Shown here: in pieces, positions 44,712 through 54,437 of the stretch | Layout of the letters: each line of letters begins with the position of its first letter | Position numbering within the stretch: the first letter of the stretch is position 1 | Assembly: GCA_905478325.1 (NCBI GenBank) | Contig: CAJQIB010000009.1 | Location: 1 to 64,000, forward strand | Reading direction: 5' to 3' | DNA: 64,000 bases | Source: an uncultured Flavobacteriales bacterium | GTDB lineage: Bacteria > Bacteroidota > Bacteroidia > Flavobacteriales_D > Sanyastnellaceae | Position numbers and translations under genes: made by a program | The notes under the pieces: generated by a model | Database searches by the model: none | What the model was told of the DNA's origin: nothing | Seen by the model: only the letters and a program-made list of their open reading frames with translations

Positions 44712-46187
44712 ATGAAGCACATTTACTCTCTGATTGCAGCACTCCTTTTAGGCGTTGCTTCTTTCGCTCAGTTGCCAGACGGCAGCATTGCACCTGATTT
44801 TACTGCGACCGACATTGACGGTGTAGAACACAACTTGTATGAACTCCTCGATGAGGGCAAGAAGGTCATCGTAGACTTTTCTGCGACGTGGTGTGGCCCT
44901 TGCTGGAGCTACGCGGTCGGAGGCGCCTTAGAAGAAGTGTATGAAATGTATGGTCCTGACGGAACCGATGAGGTTCGCGTTTTTCACATTGAGTCTGACG
45001 ATTCCACAACAATGGATGATCTGCTCGGAACAGGTACAGCGACACAGGGAGACTGGACTTCAGTCATCAACTTCCCAATTATTGACGATGCCGCTAGCAT
45101 TTTCGATGCGTATGGTTGCACGTACTACCCTACAATCTACACCATTTGCCCGAACCGTATTTTAACGGAATCAGGTCAGGGTTCAGCTGATGCTCACGCA
45201 CAAATCTTCCAAGCGAACGATTGCGCTGCTGCATCTTTAATCAACGATCCGGCTTTGTTGGGATACACTGGAGGAACGACTGCTTGCCCAGGTGAGCCCG
45301 TGAACATGAGCGTGGATATGATGAACTTGGGAGTCACGAACTTGCAATACTGCACCATCGCCGTTATGGATGGCGCTACAGAGTTGTTGAGCTACGACTG
45401 GTCCGGTGATTTGGACACGTATGGTGTTGCCAACGTTGATTTGGGTACCGCAACATTCGACAGCGACACCAACTTCACCATCGAAATCACTTCAGGGGAC
45501 GACAACACAGCCAACAACAACTCTTCGGGATCTGTAGCGCTTGCTACTTCAGGAACGTCCTTGATTCACATTGAAATCATGATCGATTCATGGCCACAAG
45601 AAATTGGCTGGTCGATTACCGATGCGTCAGGTGCGGTTGTTCAACAAGTTAACATCGGCGAAATCGCTGGAGAAGCTGAGGATGTTATTGAATGGTGGGT
45701 GAATGCACCTTCTGAAGGATGTTACACCTTTATGATCGAAGATTCATATGGTGACGGTATCAATGGCTCGGCTTGGGGAGTGAACGATGGCTACTGCACG
45801 GTAAAGTCGTATGACGACAACTTGACCTTCGTATCGAGCATTTACGACTATGACGGATCGTACCAGTTTGAATCTGAAGCAGCCGGTATGGCCGTCACTT
45901 CAGTCAACACCGGAATACAAGAATTGTCTTTGAATGAGGTGACCAAGGTGTTCCCTAACCCATTCTCTGACCAGACTACTTTGCAGTTCTCTTTGAACCA
46001 AGCATCGAATTCCAGCATGACTGTTCGCAACCTCATTGGTCAGCAGATCATGAACCTCGACTTCGGTACATTGCAGGCTGGTGAGCACAATCGCGTATTG
46101 GACTTCTCTGGCATCACGGCTGGTGTTTACTTGATCTCCCTCAATGCAGGTGAAGAAACAACAACAATGCGAGTAACGTTGAAGTAA
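44712..46187 (+). CDS. Thioredoxin-domain protein with T9SS sorting domain (paralogue 1)
   Basis: 491-residue protein. A signal peptide (MKHIYSLIAALLLGVASFAQ) is followed by a thioredoxin fold with active site FSATWCGPCWSYAVGG (CGPC) and the cis-Pro segment YPTIYTICPN at residues 20-170. A middle region of about 230 residues contains Ig-like strands and the likely calcium-binding DSYGDGINGSAWG. A C-terminal type A T9SS domain follows (TKVFPNPFSDQTTLQFSL; MTVRNLIGQQIM; FSGITAGVYLISLNAGEETT). It would be exported to or through the outer membrane. It is closely related to the next gene over its thioredoxin half. The redox partner is unknown. A strong terminator follows. Confidence 0.9.
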   Translation: MKHIYSLIAALLLGVASFAQLPDGSIAPDFTATDIDGVEHNLYELLDEGKKVIVDFSATWCGPCWSYAVGGALEEVYEMYGPDGTDEVRVFHIESDDSTTMDDLLGTGTATQGDWTSVINFPIIDDAASIFDAYGCTYYPTIYTICPNRILTESGQGSADAHAQIFQANDCAAASLINDPALLGYTGGTTACPGEPVNMSVDMMNLGVTNLQYCTIAVMDGATELLSYDWSGDLDTYGVANVDLGTATFDSDTNFTIEITSGDDNTANNNSSGSVALATSGTSLIHIEIMIDSWPQEIGWSITDASGAVVQQVNIGEIAGEAEDVIEWWVNAPSEGCYTFMIEDSYGDGINGSAWGVNDGYCTVKSYDDNLTFVSSIYDYDGSYQFESEAAGMAVTSVNTGIQELSLNEVTKVFPNPFSDQTTLQFSLNQASNSSMTVRNLIGQQIMNLDFGTLQAGEHNRVLDFSGITAGVYLISLNAGEETTTMRVTLK

Positions 46188-46212
46188 TTCCAAACAGCCC
46201 CGACTTTTTGTT

Positions 46213-46252
46213 AAAGTCCGCATCATCACTCACGATGGTGCGGACTTTTTCA
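46213..46252 (+). terminator. Rho-independent terminator
   Basis: AAGTCCGCA pairs with TGCGGACTT, extended by a G-U pair and CATC/GATG, giving a stem of about 14 bp with loop ACTCAC, followed by TTTTTC. It ends the transcript of the first thioredoxin/T9SS gene and separates it from its paralogue. Confidence 0.85.
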
Positions 46253-46305
46253 TTGTTATGTATCTCATATAGCATAAATTAGGGTGCCACCAATAAACAT
46301 CTTCA

Positions 46306-47763
46306 ATGAATCGTCTCAAATTCATCCTTCCCATTGTCTTTGCTTTCATGCTATCAACCGAATCGCAAGCACAACTGCCTGATGGTGCAGTGGCTCCAGA
46401 TTGGACAGCAACTGATATTGATGGAATCGAACACAATCTTTACAGTTACCTCGACTCGGGCTATGCTGTCATTTTAGATTTTTCAGCGACTTGGTGCGGC
46501 CCGTGTTGGACATACCACACCAGTGGCGTTTTGGAAGAGCTTTATGAAAGTCATGGTCCCAACGGAACCAATGAAGTCCGTGTTTTCTTCATTGAGTCTG
46601 ATGACAGCACCACTGACGAGGACTTGCATGGCACGGGACAAAACACGTGGGGTGACTGGACGGAAGGGGTTAACTATCCGATCATCGACAATGGAGGCAA
46701 CATTTTTAGTAGTTATCAAAACACCTACTATCCCACTTTGTATACCGTATGTCCCAATGGATTGCTGAATCAAATCGGTCAGGCGAGTTACAACATTCAT
46801 GTAAACTACATAGAATCCACAGATTGTGCCGCTGCTAGTTTTCCATCGGACGCCCGTATTCTCAGTTATACCGGTGCCATTCGCAGTTGTCCTGGAGAGC
46901 CTGCTCCTTTGAGCGTTCGCCTTATGAACAATGGAACGGAACCGATGACATCGTGCACCTTCGAAGCGACCACACTTTTCGGCACCGAATTGTTGTCATA
47001 CGAATGGTCGGGCAACTTGGATACGTATGAAATCGAGGACGTTCAACTTGGTGACGCCATTTTTCCAACGACTTCCATTTTCTTCGTTGACATCGTTTCT
47101 GAAGACGACAATGATTCAAATAACAGCATCTCTTCGACGATGAACCTCAGCTCACAGACGAGTACCAGTTTGGTTCGTGTGCGCTTGACGACAGATGACA
47201 CTCCAGGAGACAATAGCTGGTCTATCTCCGACGCTGCAGGAGCGGAAGTAGAAGGCGCTCCCTTTGGATCGATGACAGAACCGAATACAGAATACACGTG
47301 GTGGGTGTCTTTGCCTTCCACTGGCTGCCATGCATTCGACCTGTACGACCTCACCGGAAATGGTGGAGACATCGCATGTGACCTCAGTACATTCAATGAT
47401 GATTTACAAAACATCAACACGATCTTCACCGCATCCAACAGCGGTGCATGGTCCAACTTGAACAAGGGGTTTTTAGTGAATGCAATCAACACCGACGTCG
47501 CCGAGTTCAATGGTTCATCAGAACCGATGTTGCTCCATCCCAATCCAGCAAACAACAGCATTGTGCTCAATGCTGTGGACGCTTCTTGCCACATGATTCA
47601 AATTCACCATGTGAGTGGAGCATTGGCAAAAGAATGGAATGGTCTCTCGGTTCCTACTTCTGGTAGCGTAAACCTCGATATCAGCGATTTGGCTTCTGGC
47701 ATTTACATCGTGTCAGGACATTCAGCGGCAAACAAGCAAAGCGCTCGATTAATCGTCCGCTAA
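46306..47763 (+). CDS. Thioredoxin-domain protein with T9SS sorting domain (paralogue 2)
   Basis: 485-residue tandem paralogue of the preceding gene. Signal peptide LKFILPIVFAFMLSTESQA; thioredoxin active site FSATWCGPCWTYHTSG (CGPC); NTYYPTLYTVCPNGL; Ig-like middle region; T9SS type A tail (LLHPNPANNSIVLN; ISDLASGIYIVSGHSA). The thioredoxin halves of the two proteins are very similar, while the middle regions differ: the DSYGDGINGS loop of paralogue 1 is replaced by YDLTGNGGDIACDL. It begins 53 bp after the terminator of paralogue 1, so it has its own promoter, which I could not identify. The Omp28-like gene follows 16 bp downstream. Confidence 0.9.
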   Translation: MNRLKFILPIVFAFMLSTESQAQLPDGAVAPDWTATDIDGIEHNLYSYLDSGYAVILDFSATWCGPCWTYHTSGVLEELYESHGPNGTNEVRVFFIESDDSTTDEDLHGTGQNTWGDWTEGVNYPIIDNGGNIFSSYQNTYYPTLYTVCPNGLLNQIGQASYNIHVNYIESTDCAAASFPSDARILSYTGAIRSCPGEPAPLSVRLMNNGTEPMTSCTFEATTLFGTELLSYEWSGNLDTYEIEDVQLGDAIFPTTSIFFVDIVSEDDNDSNNSISSTMNLSSQTSTSLVRVRLTTDDTPGDNSWSISDAAGAEVEGAPFGSMTEPNTEYTWWVSLPSTGCHAFDLYDLTGNGGDIACDLSTFNDDLQNINTIFTASNSGAWSNLNKGFLVNAINTDVAEFNGSSEPMLLHPNPANNSIVLNAVDASCHMIQIHHVSGALAKEWNGLSVPTSGSVNLDISDLASGIYIVSGHSAANKQSARLIVR

Positions 47764-47779
47764 ATTTCTTTTTGAACTC

Positions 47780-48658
47780 ATGCGACATCACGCAGCATTG
47801 TCCATCTTTCCGATGGTCTTCGTTCTGGTTTTACTAGGATGCGATGAACTCGAAAATCCGGTCGTCGAAATCACGACATCGTACCAAGAGAGTGCCTATG
47901 GTCCTGTGCCCGTTTTTGCGGCGCTACCTGTTGGAGAGGCTGCGCAGCATGTGCTGATTGAAGACTTTACAGCGCATCAATGCGGCAACTGTCCCGACGC
48001 CGCCATCATTGCGTCGCAAATTGCTGAAAATCAAGGTGACGCTGTCTCGGTCATGGCCATTCATGCCGGGGCCTTAGCGAACACAGATGATGATCACTTC
48101 GATACAGATTGGACGACAGTAGAAGGCGATTTGTTTTGGGACCAACTGGATTTTCAAGCGAATCCCTTAGGACGGATCAACCGAATTGGAGGTGCTGGTA
48201 ATTTCTGGGCGCCTGCGCAATGGTCTGACGAAACCTCAGAACAACTTGCAAATACGCCGCAGGTGGGGCTTCAAGTTGTTCATGATTGGGTTCCCGAGAG
48301 CAACCACCTCAATGTGCATGTGCACGGGACATTTTACGAAGAAACCTCCGGCCCCATCCAAGTAGCACTGCTCATTTTAGAATCGAATATCTACGATTAC
48401 CAATTGGATTTCGCCAGTGACCCTGAGCTGGTACCTGACTATGCGTTCAATCACGTTCTTCGAGGCTCGGTGCATGGCGCATTTGGCCTAGGCTTTGGCG
48501 ATGCTGCCATGGGGGCTTCAGAAGGTGATGTCGCGACTCATTCTGTGACATATACGTGGGATGACTCATGGGTTGTAGAGAATGCTACGGTCCTCGTTGT
48601 GGTTTCAGATGCCGGTGGCATCGTATTGAATTCGTTCGAATTCCACCCTACCGAATAA
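47780..48658 (+). CDS. Omp28-related thioredoxin-fold lipoprotein
   Basis: 292-residue lipoprotein (signal ending VLLGC near residue 21) similar to Omp28-related outer-membrane proteins. The N-terminal part has a thioredoxin-like site, VLIEDFTAHQCGNCPDA (CGNC), followed by VSVMAIHAGAL and NPLGRINRIGG. The C-terminal half is Ig-like with the pattern FNHVLRGSVHGAFGLG common to this family. Location is probably the outer membrane. No T9SS tail is seen. It is 16 bp after paralogue 2 and 5 bp before the beta-barrel gene, so these genes form one unit. Confidence 0.82.
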   Translation: MRHHAALSIFPMVFVLVLLGCDELENPVVEITTSYQESAYGPVPVFAALPVGEAAQHVLIEDFTAHQCGNCPDAAIIASQIAENQGDAVSVMAIHAGALANTDDDHFDTDWTTVEGDLFWDQLDFQANPLGRINRIGGAGNFWAPAQWSDETSEQLANTPQVGLQVVHDWVPESNHLNVHVHGTFYEETSGPIQVALLILESNIYDYQLDFASDPELVPDYAFNHVLRGSVHGAFGLGFGDAAMGASEGDVATHSVTYTWDDSWVVENATVLVVVSDAGGIVLNSFEFHPTE

Positions 48659-48663
48659 GGACC

Positions 48664-49299
48664 ATGATACGTGCTTTTGGTCTTGTCATTCTAGGGCTGT
48701 TTACTTTGCATTCGACTGTAACAGGTCAATCCGAAAAGCAGCTTGTGGATTTCAGTGCGAAGGTCGCCATTGGCTTTTCAACCACTCAAGTCCATGGAGA
48801 TCAAGTTTCCGGATTCAATCAGTTTGGTGCCACATGTGGAGCGACGTTGGCAATGCAACGAACGTCCTCACGTAGCACTGAATTGGGAATTCTCTGGACT
48901 CAGAAAGGTAGCCGTCGGCCGCCAGACCCTAAAAATGACGACTACACAACATGGCAATATCGCTTTACATACATCGATGTCCCTCTCGTTCGTCTGTGGC
49001 AACCCGACAGTGATGCATGGTGGTTCGGATTGGGCATTCAACCCAGTATTTTATTGGGGAAAGGCCAGGATGATTTTTTCGGCAACGGACTCAGTGACAT
49101 TACCTCGTTTGAATTGAATCCAATCGACCTCGGGGCCATAGGGGTCGTTGGGTTTCATGCCTCCGAACATTGGGATGTTGAAGTGCGATTGACACAGAGT
49201 ATTTTGCCGATCAGCCCTCGTCCAGAACAGCCTGTTTCAGGTTGGAATAACTACATGATGAACATGGCCATCCAGTGGATGGTCGCGTGGAGGATCTAA
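48664..49299 (+). CDS. Small outer-membrane beta-barrel protein (PorT-like)
   Basis: 211-residue protein with a signal peptide (MIRAFGLVILGLFTLHSTVT) and about eight predicted beta strands, resembling the porin/PorT family: QLVDFSAKVAIGFSTTQV, RSTELGILWTQKGSR, YRFTYIDVPLVRLW and WWFGLGIQPSILLGK. Barrels with this pattern are widespread in Bacteroidota and include the T9SS protein PorT, but similarity is too general to call it PorT. It immediately follows the Omp28-like gene. ATG 48664 begins the signal peptide. Confidence 0.72.
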   Translation: MIRAFGLVILGLFTLHSTVTGQSEKQLVDFSAKVAIGFSTTQVHGDQVSGFNQFGATCGATLAMQRTSSRSTELGILWTQKGSRRPPDPKNDDYTTWQYRFTYIDVPLVRLWQPDSDAWWFGLGIQPSILLGKGQDDFFGNGLSDITSFELNPIDLGAIGVVGFHASEHWDVEVRLTQSILPISPRPEQPVSGWNNYMMNMAIQWMVAWRI

Positions 49300-49327
49300 A
49301 AAGCGCGTATTCAACGTGATCGACTCG

Positions 49328-52300
49328 CTATTGATCTGTGGCGTCGAAAATGCGCCGAGGCGATCGGTCCACAGCATCCACGGCGTCCAACCAACTCATC
49401 CAAAGGCCGTCCATGATTTCTTGAACCGCAACTGCAAATTCAGTTCCTTCCTCACGCAAACGCTCCAATGCACGTTGGGCATTCCCAGCCGGAGCGGTGT
49501 CACCTCCGTTGATCGAAAAGGCATTCCACATCACAGAACTCAACCGCTCCGTTACACTTTCAATTCCTTCGAAGTCTTCAGGTTCCGTATACAAGGCTTC
49601 AGCATCCAAAAAGGCCGTTTTGAGTGAATCCGACAACTGTGTTAGATCCTCCGTCAACGAGTCCGGAAGATGTTGCAACTCCTTTTCGACCACTTTCATC
49701 GTGGCCAATCCCCGCTGAATGGAAGCCATGGCGACAGCAATTTGATCCACCTCTGACATCACCACCCGCTGGAATGCAATGCGCGCTTCTTGTGCTTCTC
49801 GGTCGTAAGGAACGCGGGGGTCTGCATGCACTTCAATCGAAGCAGAATCGCGTTGGTCACCAAACGAGACCACGACCTGATACGTTCCGGGTAAAACACG
49901 AGGACCGCCACCTGAAGTCACCTCAGACGCTTCAGGCAATCCGCGTCGTGGCCAATCCACACCATGTGTATCTAGCCGCCACGTGAATGAATGAAGTCCT
50001 GCTTCAGCATCCCGCTCGCCTTCGCGCAACGTATCGCCTTGTGCATTTACAATGGCCCATTTCACCGCGTCTTCATCAGCTACTTCCGCCGAATCCGGTT
50101 GGATGTACAATTGAATCAACGCGCCGCTCTCATGGTTCTCTCCGACCCATTGGTGATCGGCTCCAAAGCGCGCTCCTAACGGACGGCGGTAATTCACCAA
50201 GTGCGCATCCGCTACTGGGAATACCCGAAGTAGATCTTCCATCACTCCGTTTCCTTCAGCGGCGAGTGCCCTCAAGGGAGCGATATCGTCCATGACATAG
50301 GCTGCACGACCAAAAGTGCCCAAGATTAAATCTCCATCACGTGGATGAATGACCATGTCCCTGACTGGAACCGATGGTACATCGTGCGTCCAACGCTTCC
50401 AATTCGCTCCTCGATCGAAACTAACAAAGAGCCCCTCTTCTGTTCCTAAAAACAACAAGGACGCCTCCTCAGGATCTTGCACAACAGAAAGAGCATGGCC
50501 TGTGACCTCACCTCTCATCACCAATCGGACCCACGTTTTACCTGAATCCGTGGTGCGGTAGAGGTATGGATTCCAATTGTTCCGCCGGTAGTCGTTCACC
50601 ACCACATACACCTCATCGGCATCATGCGAACTCACATGGATTTGAGGAATCCAAGCCCCCACAGGAAATCGCCTGATATCGGGCGCATGATCGACCCATG
50701 TTGCCCCTCCATCTCGAGAATGCTGAATCCGTCCATCATCGGTTCCCACCCACAACTCCTCTGGGCGCAATGGGTTCGGTGCAATGCATAAAATGGTACA
50801 ATGGTTCTCAGCCTGGGTGGCATCGATGGTCAAGCCCCCCGATTCCGCCTGCTTCAATTTTTCAGGGTCGTTGGTCGTCAGGTCTCCGCTCAAAGTCGTC
50901 CACGTCCCGCCTCGATTTGCGCTGTGATGCACCATTTGAGAACCGAAGTACACACCATTCGGATCTTTTGGGTCGGCCGCAATCGCCGCATTCCAAGCAA
51001 ATCGCAAAGGCACCGTATCCGGCTGTACCGGTTGGATCGAACTTTGATTGCCGTTGCGCAAATCAATGCGCGCCAATGAGCCGCCCTGGTACATGGCGTA
51101 AGCTGTGTTCAAATCCCCGGGAGCAGGCAATACATCGAAGCCATCTCCGAACATCACTTCCTGCCAATCTTCATTGCGAATCCCTCCTGAGTGCCACACT
51201 TCGCTGGGTCCGACCCAAGACCCATTGTCCTGCATTCCCCCATAAATTCTGTACGGAACCGCCATGTCCACGGCGATGTGATAAAACTGGCCTAGGGGTA
51301 AATTGTTGACGAACGTCCACGACTTGCCGCCATCCCGGCTAATATTCAAACCTCCATCATTGCCGTCAATGAGGAAATTTGGATTGTCTGGATGGATGTA
51401 AAAGGCATGATGGTCCGGGTGCACTCCACTGTATGGCAGGATGGTGCGAAAGGTCCGTCCTCCATCCTCACTCAAGTCGACCATGCTGTACAAATTGAAC
51501 AACCGACGCTCGTCCGACGGATCTGCATAGATGTCCGCATAATAAAACGGCCGATTTCCAATGTTGTCCCTTTGGATCAAGCTCCATGAAACACCCCCGT
51601 CTTTGGAATGATACAACCCTGTATTCGTGGATTCTACCAAGGCATAGATCACATCCGGATTGGCCGCACTCACAGCCAAGCCGATCCGACCAAGTTCACC
51701 TCCTGGCAATCCCGCTTCGTCCGTCAATTTTTTCCAAGTCGAACCGCCGTCATGCGTGATGTGCAATGCACTGCCTTCGCCTCCGCTGGTAAAGAACCAC
51801 GGTTGACGCCTGTGAGACCACATGGCCACCAGCAACTTATCCGGATTGGAAGGGTCGATGATCATGTCCGCCACACCGGTACTTTCATCCGTATACAACA
51901 CGTGCTCCCAGCTCTTGCCTCCGTCTGTTGTTTTGTACACTCCACGATTCGGACTGTCCCCCCAAGCCGTTCCTGTGACTCCGACCCAAACGGTATGATG
52001 GTCTGTCGGATGGATGATGATCCGGTGAATATTGTGGGTGTTTTCAAGGCCCATCATTTCCCATGAATAGCCTCCGTCTATGCTTCGGAATACACCGCGC
52101 CCGCTCGAATGCGAGTTGCGCGGATTGCCTTCTCCCGTTCCCACCCAAATGACATCGGGATTGGAGGGTGCCAAAGCGACCGCTCCTATGCTCTGAGTTG
52201 GCTGGTCATCGAACAACGGCTCCCATTCTACACCTGCTGTCTCGCTGCGCCACAAGCCTCCACTAGCCGTTCCCACATACATCACTTCTGGACGGTTGCG

Positions 52301-52465
52301 CTCAACATCAATGGTCGTAACCCGACCACTCATGGCACCTGGACCGATGTGCCGAATGTTCATTCCTTCGATAAAAGCATCCACATCTTGGGCCTGTACT
52401 GCGCCCCATTGGCCCGAAAGCAGGAGCAATGAACAGAGAAAGGAAAGGCGTTTAATATAATGCAT
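49328..52465 (-). CDS. Secreted Asp-box beta-propeller protein (VPS10/BNR-repeat type)
   Basis: 1045-residue exported protein. A signal peptide (LSFLCSLLLLSGQWGAVQAQ) precedes about ten Asp-box repeats, for example SIDGGYSWEMM, TTDGGKSWEHV, THDGGSTWKKL, SKDGGVSWSLI and TTDSGKTWVRL. These form one or two beta-propellers, as in sortilin/VPS10 and the glycosyl hydrolase-like family common in Bacteroidota. The C-terminal 250 residues hold an Ig-like region and a helical segment (VVMSEVDQIAVAMASIQRGL). No clear active-site residues identify a substrate. It may be a peptidase-associated or glycan-binding protein. It lies 12 bp downstream of the LEA-like gene in the same orientation. Confidence 0.88.
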   Translation of the reverse strand: MHYIKRLSFLCSLLLLSGQWGAVQAQDVDAFIEGMNIRHIGPGAMSGRVTTIDVERNRPEVMYVGTASGGLWRSETAGVEWEPLFDDQPTQSIGAVALAPSNPDVIWVGTGEGNPRNSHSSGRGVFRSIDGGYSWEMMGLENTHNIHRIIIHPTDHHTVWVGVTGTAWGDSPNRGVYKTTDGGKSWEHVLYTDESTGVADMIIDPSNPDKLLVAMWSHRRQPWFFTSGGEGSALHITHDGGSTWKKLTDEAGLPGGELGRIGLAVSAANPDVIYALVESTNTGLYHSKDGGVSWSLIQRDNIGNRPFYYADIYADPSDERRLFNLYSMVDLSEDGGRTFRTILPYSGVHPDHHAFYIHPDNPNFLIDGNDGGLNISRDGGKSWTFVNNLPLGQFYHIAVDMAVPYRIYGGMQDNGSWVGPSEVWHSGGIRNEDWQEVMFGDGFDVLPAPGDLNTAYAMYQGGSLARIDLRNGNQSSIQPVQPDTVPLRFAWNAAIAADPKDPNGVYFGSQMVHHSANRGGTWTTLSGDLTTNDPEKLKQAESGGLTIDATQAENHCTILCIAPNPLRPEELWVGTDDGRIQHSRDGGATWVDHAPDIRRFPVGAWIPQIHVSSHDADEVYVVVNDYRRNNWNPYLYRTTDSGKTWVRLVMRGEVTGHALSVVQDPEEASLLFLGTEEGLFVSFDRGANWKRWTHDVPSVPVRDMVIHPRDGDLILGTFGRAAYVMDDIAPLRALAAEGNGVMEDLLRVFPVADAHLVNYRRPLGARFGADHQWVGENHESGALIQLYIQPDSAEVADEDAVKWAIVNAQGDTLREGERDAEAGLHSFTWRLDTHGVDWPRRGLPEASEVTSGGGPRVLPGTYQVVVSFGDQRDSASIEVHADPRVPYDREAQEARIAFQRVVMSEVDQIAVAMASIQRGLATMKVVEKELQHLPDSLTEDLTQLSDSLKTAFLDAEALYTEPEDFEGIESVTERLSSVMWNAFSINGGDTAPAGNAQRALERLREEGTEFAVAVQEIMDGLWMSWLDAVDAVDRSPRRIFDATDQ

Positions 52466-52477
52466 CAGTGTTACGCG

Positions 52478-52924
52478 TTACAGGTTGATTTCTTCAATTG
52501 ATTCAATGGGAATGGCGATGTTCAAGCCAAAGGCCTTTCCGCGCACAGTACCAACAGTTCGGAATTCGACAGCATTTCCTCCAATCAGCTGGAGCAGCTG
52601 GTTTTGGAGTAGTTTTTTCAATGCTCCTGGATCCGATTGGACATTCATGACCAGTATGGATTCAGAGCGCGCCTCAAGCACTTGGACCCCCGGTAAGGTG
52701 ACCGTGGCGATTCGGTCTTCACCGACATACATATTGACATCCACCTCTTGTGCTCTGATGTCAAATCCATTGGGGTTCTTGACCAATACCTGCACTTCCC
52801 CTTGCATGCCATTCAACGACATGGCGATATCAGAGAGTCCCTCGATCCGCACCACTTCAACGTCCTGCCACCACTGGCATCCACTAAGCAAGACAAGGAG
52901 GGATATCGTCAATAAGCGGCTCAC
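52478..52924 (-). CDS. LEA type 2-like lipoprotein
   Basis: 148-residue lipoprotein with signal MSRLLTISLLVLLSGC (lipidated Cys16). The body resembles LEA type 2/WHy domain proteins: VKNPNGFDIRAQEVDVNMY, then IATVTLPGVQVLEARSESI and GALKKLLQNQLLQLIGG. Such proteins are small beta-sandwiches of unclear function. The start overlaps the stop of the M20 peptidase gene (ATGA), so it is co-translated with it. Confidence 0.7.
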   Translation of the reverse strand: MSRLLTISLLVLLSGCQWWQDVEVVRIEGLSDIAMSLNGMQGEVQVLVKNPNGFDIRAQEVDVNMYVGEDRIATVTLPGVQVLEARSESILVMNVQSDPGALKKLLQNQLLQLIGGNAVEFRTVGTVRGKAFGLNIAIPIESIEEINL

Positions 52925-54312
52925 GAGCGGCTCAAATTAGCGTAATGCTTGTAAAAAAGCGGAATGGTCTCGATGCCTTTAAAGTAATTGAAGACGCCGT
53001 AATGCTCATTCGGTGAGTGGATGGCATCGCTGTCTAAGCCGAAGCCCATCAAAACAGTTTTCAATCCCAGAATATTTTCAAAACTGGCTACAATTGGAAT
53101 GGATCCCCCTCCGCGAAAGGGAACCGGTGTCCGACCAAATGATGCTTCCATTGCCATGGAGGCGGCCTTGTAGGCGATTGAGTCAGTTGGTGTAACGGCG
53201 GGTTGTCCACCGTGATGCGGTGTCACCTTTACTTTGACAGATGGAGGCGCGATGGCTTCAAAGTGTCGGGTAAACAATTCCGTGATCTGGTCTGGGTCTT
53301 GATTGGGTACAAGGCGCATCGAGATTTTGGCCATTGCCTTGCTCGCAATCACCGTTTTGGCTCCATCACCCGTATACCCTCCCCACATTCCGTTCACATC
53401 CAACGTGGGTCGAATGCTCATGCGCTCAGGGGCCGAATAGCCCGCTTCCCCTTCGATGGCACCGATGTCAATGCTCTTCTTATACTCCTCCTCACTGAAT
53501 GGGGCCTTCGCCATCGCAGCACGCTCGGCATCCGATAACTCAACGACATCATTGTAAAAACCATCCACTGTAATGCGCTGGTCTTCGTCCTTGAGTGAGG
53601 CAATCATTTCACACAAGATATTGATGGGGTTGGGTGCCGCACCTCCATACAAACCACTGTGCAAGTCGCGATTGGGGCCGGTGATTTCGACTTCAACATA
53701 ACTCAATCCACGCAACCCTACGGTGATGGATGGAATGTCCTTGGCGATGATCCCCGTATCGCTCACCAACACGATGTCAGCGGCTAGTTTTTCTTTGTGT
53801 TTCTCCAAAAATGGTTCGAGGTGAGCAGACCCTACTTCCTCTTCGCCCTCGATCATGAACTTGATGTTGCACGCTAGGGCGTCCGATTGCACCATCGCTT
53901 CAAAGGCCTTGACATGCATGAAGAACTGTCCCTTGTCGTCGCATGCTCCTCTTGCGAAAATAGCGCCTTCAGGGTGCAGCTCTGTTTTCTTGATGATCGG
54001 TTCGAATGCGGGACTGTCCCATAATTCCAATGGATCGGCCGGCTGAACATCATAGTGACCGTAAACCAAAACGGTTGGCAAATCAGCAGACACATGTCGA
54101 TCCCCATAAACGACCGGGTACCCTTCCGTTTCAATAATCTCTACATTTTCCGCCCCTGCCGCTTTCAAATTTGCGGCTACATTCTCAGCACAACGCAAAA
54201 CATCCGGAGCAAATGCCGGATCCGCGGACACCGATGGGATTCGAAGTAAGGCCAATAGTTCTTCAAGGAATCGATCTCGGTTGGCGTCGATATAGGCGTT
54301 GCAGTCACTCAT
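52921..54312 (-). CDS. M20-family dipeptidase
   Basis: 463-residue metallopeptidase of the M20 family, cytoplasmic. Metal-binding and catalytic motifs are present in order: VLVYGHYDVQPADPLELW (His and catalytic Asp), FARGACDDKGQFFMHV (bridging Asp), FMIEGEEEVGSAHLEP (catalytic Glu-Glu), VLVSDTGI and, at the C-terminus, GLDSDAIHSPNEHYGV (second His). The dimerisation domain lies between them. It hydrolyses dipeptides or acyl-amino acids; substrate not determinable. The promoter box at 54332-54339 gives a 19-nt leader. Followed by the LEA-like and Asp-box genes. Confidence 0.94.
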   Translation of the reverse strand: MSDCNAYIDANRDRFLEELLALLRIPSVSADPAFAPDVLRCAENVAANLKAAGAENVEIIETEGYPVVYGDRHVSADLPTVLVYGHYDVQPADPLELWDSPAFEPIIKKTELHPEGAIFARGACDDKGQFFMHVKAFEAMVQSDALACNIKFMIEGEEEVGSAHLEPFLEKHKEKLAADIVLVSDTGIIAKDIPSITVGLRGLSYVEVEITGPNRDLHSGLYGGAAPNPINILCEMIASLKDEDQRITVDGFYNDVVELSDAERAAMAKAPFSEEEYKKSIDIGAIEGEAGYSAPERMSIRPTLDVNGMWGGYTGDGAKTVIASKAMAKISMRLVPNQDPDQITELFTRHFEAIAPPSVKVKVTPHHGGQPAVTPTDSIAYKAASMAMEASFGRTPVPFRGGGSIPIVASFENILGLKTVLMGFGLDSDAIHSPNEHYGVFNYFKGIETIPLFYKHYANLSRS

Positions 54313-54331
54313 TTTTCTCTAGATTGAAGCA

Positions 54332-54339
54332 CGAATATA
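54332..54339 (-). promoter_or_regulatory. Predicted -7 element of M20 dipeptidase operon
   Basis: TATATTCG on the minus strand, a TAnnTTTG variant, lies 19 nt upstream of the dipeptidase ATG at 54312. Confidence 0.5.
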
Positions 54340-54400
54340 CACCCTCCGTGACCGCTCCGAAACTGAATTGAAACAGTTCGCACGAAGCGGTCCACCGCCG

Positions 54401-54408
54401 TATCTTTG
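54401..54408 (+). promoter_or_regulatory. Predicted -7 element of proline dehydrogenase gene
   Basis: TATCTTTG exactly matches TAnnTTTG, 29 nt upstream of the ATG at 54438. A TTCG at 54377-54380, 20 nt further up, may be the -33 element. Confidence 0.6.
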
Positions 54409-54437
54409 CAATCCACGAAATGATCTGGAACTGAGCC

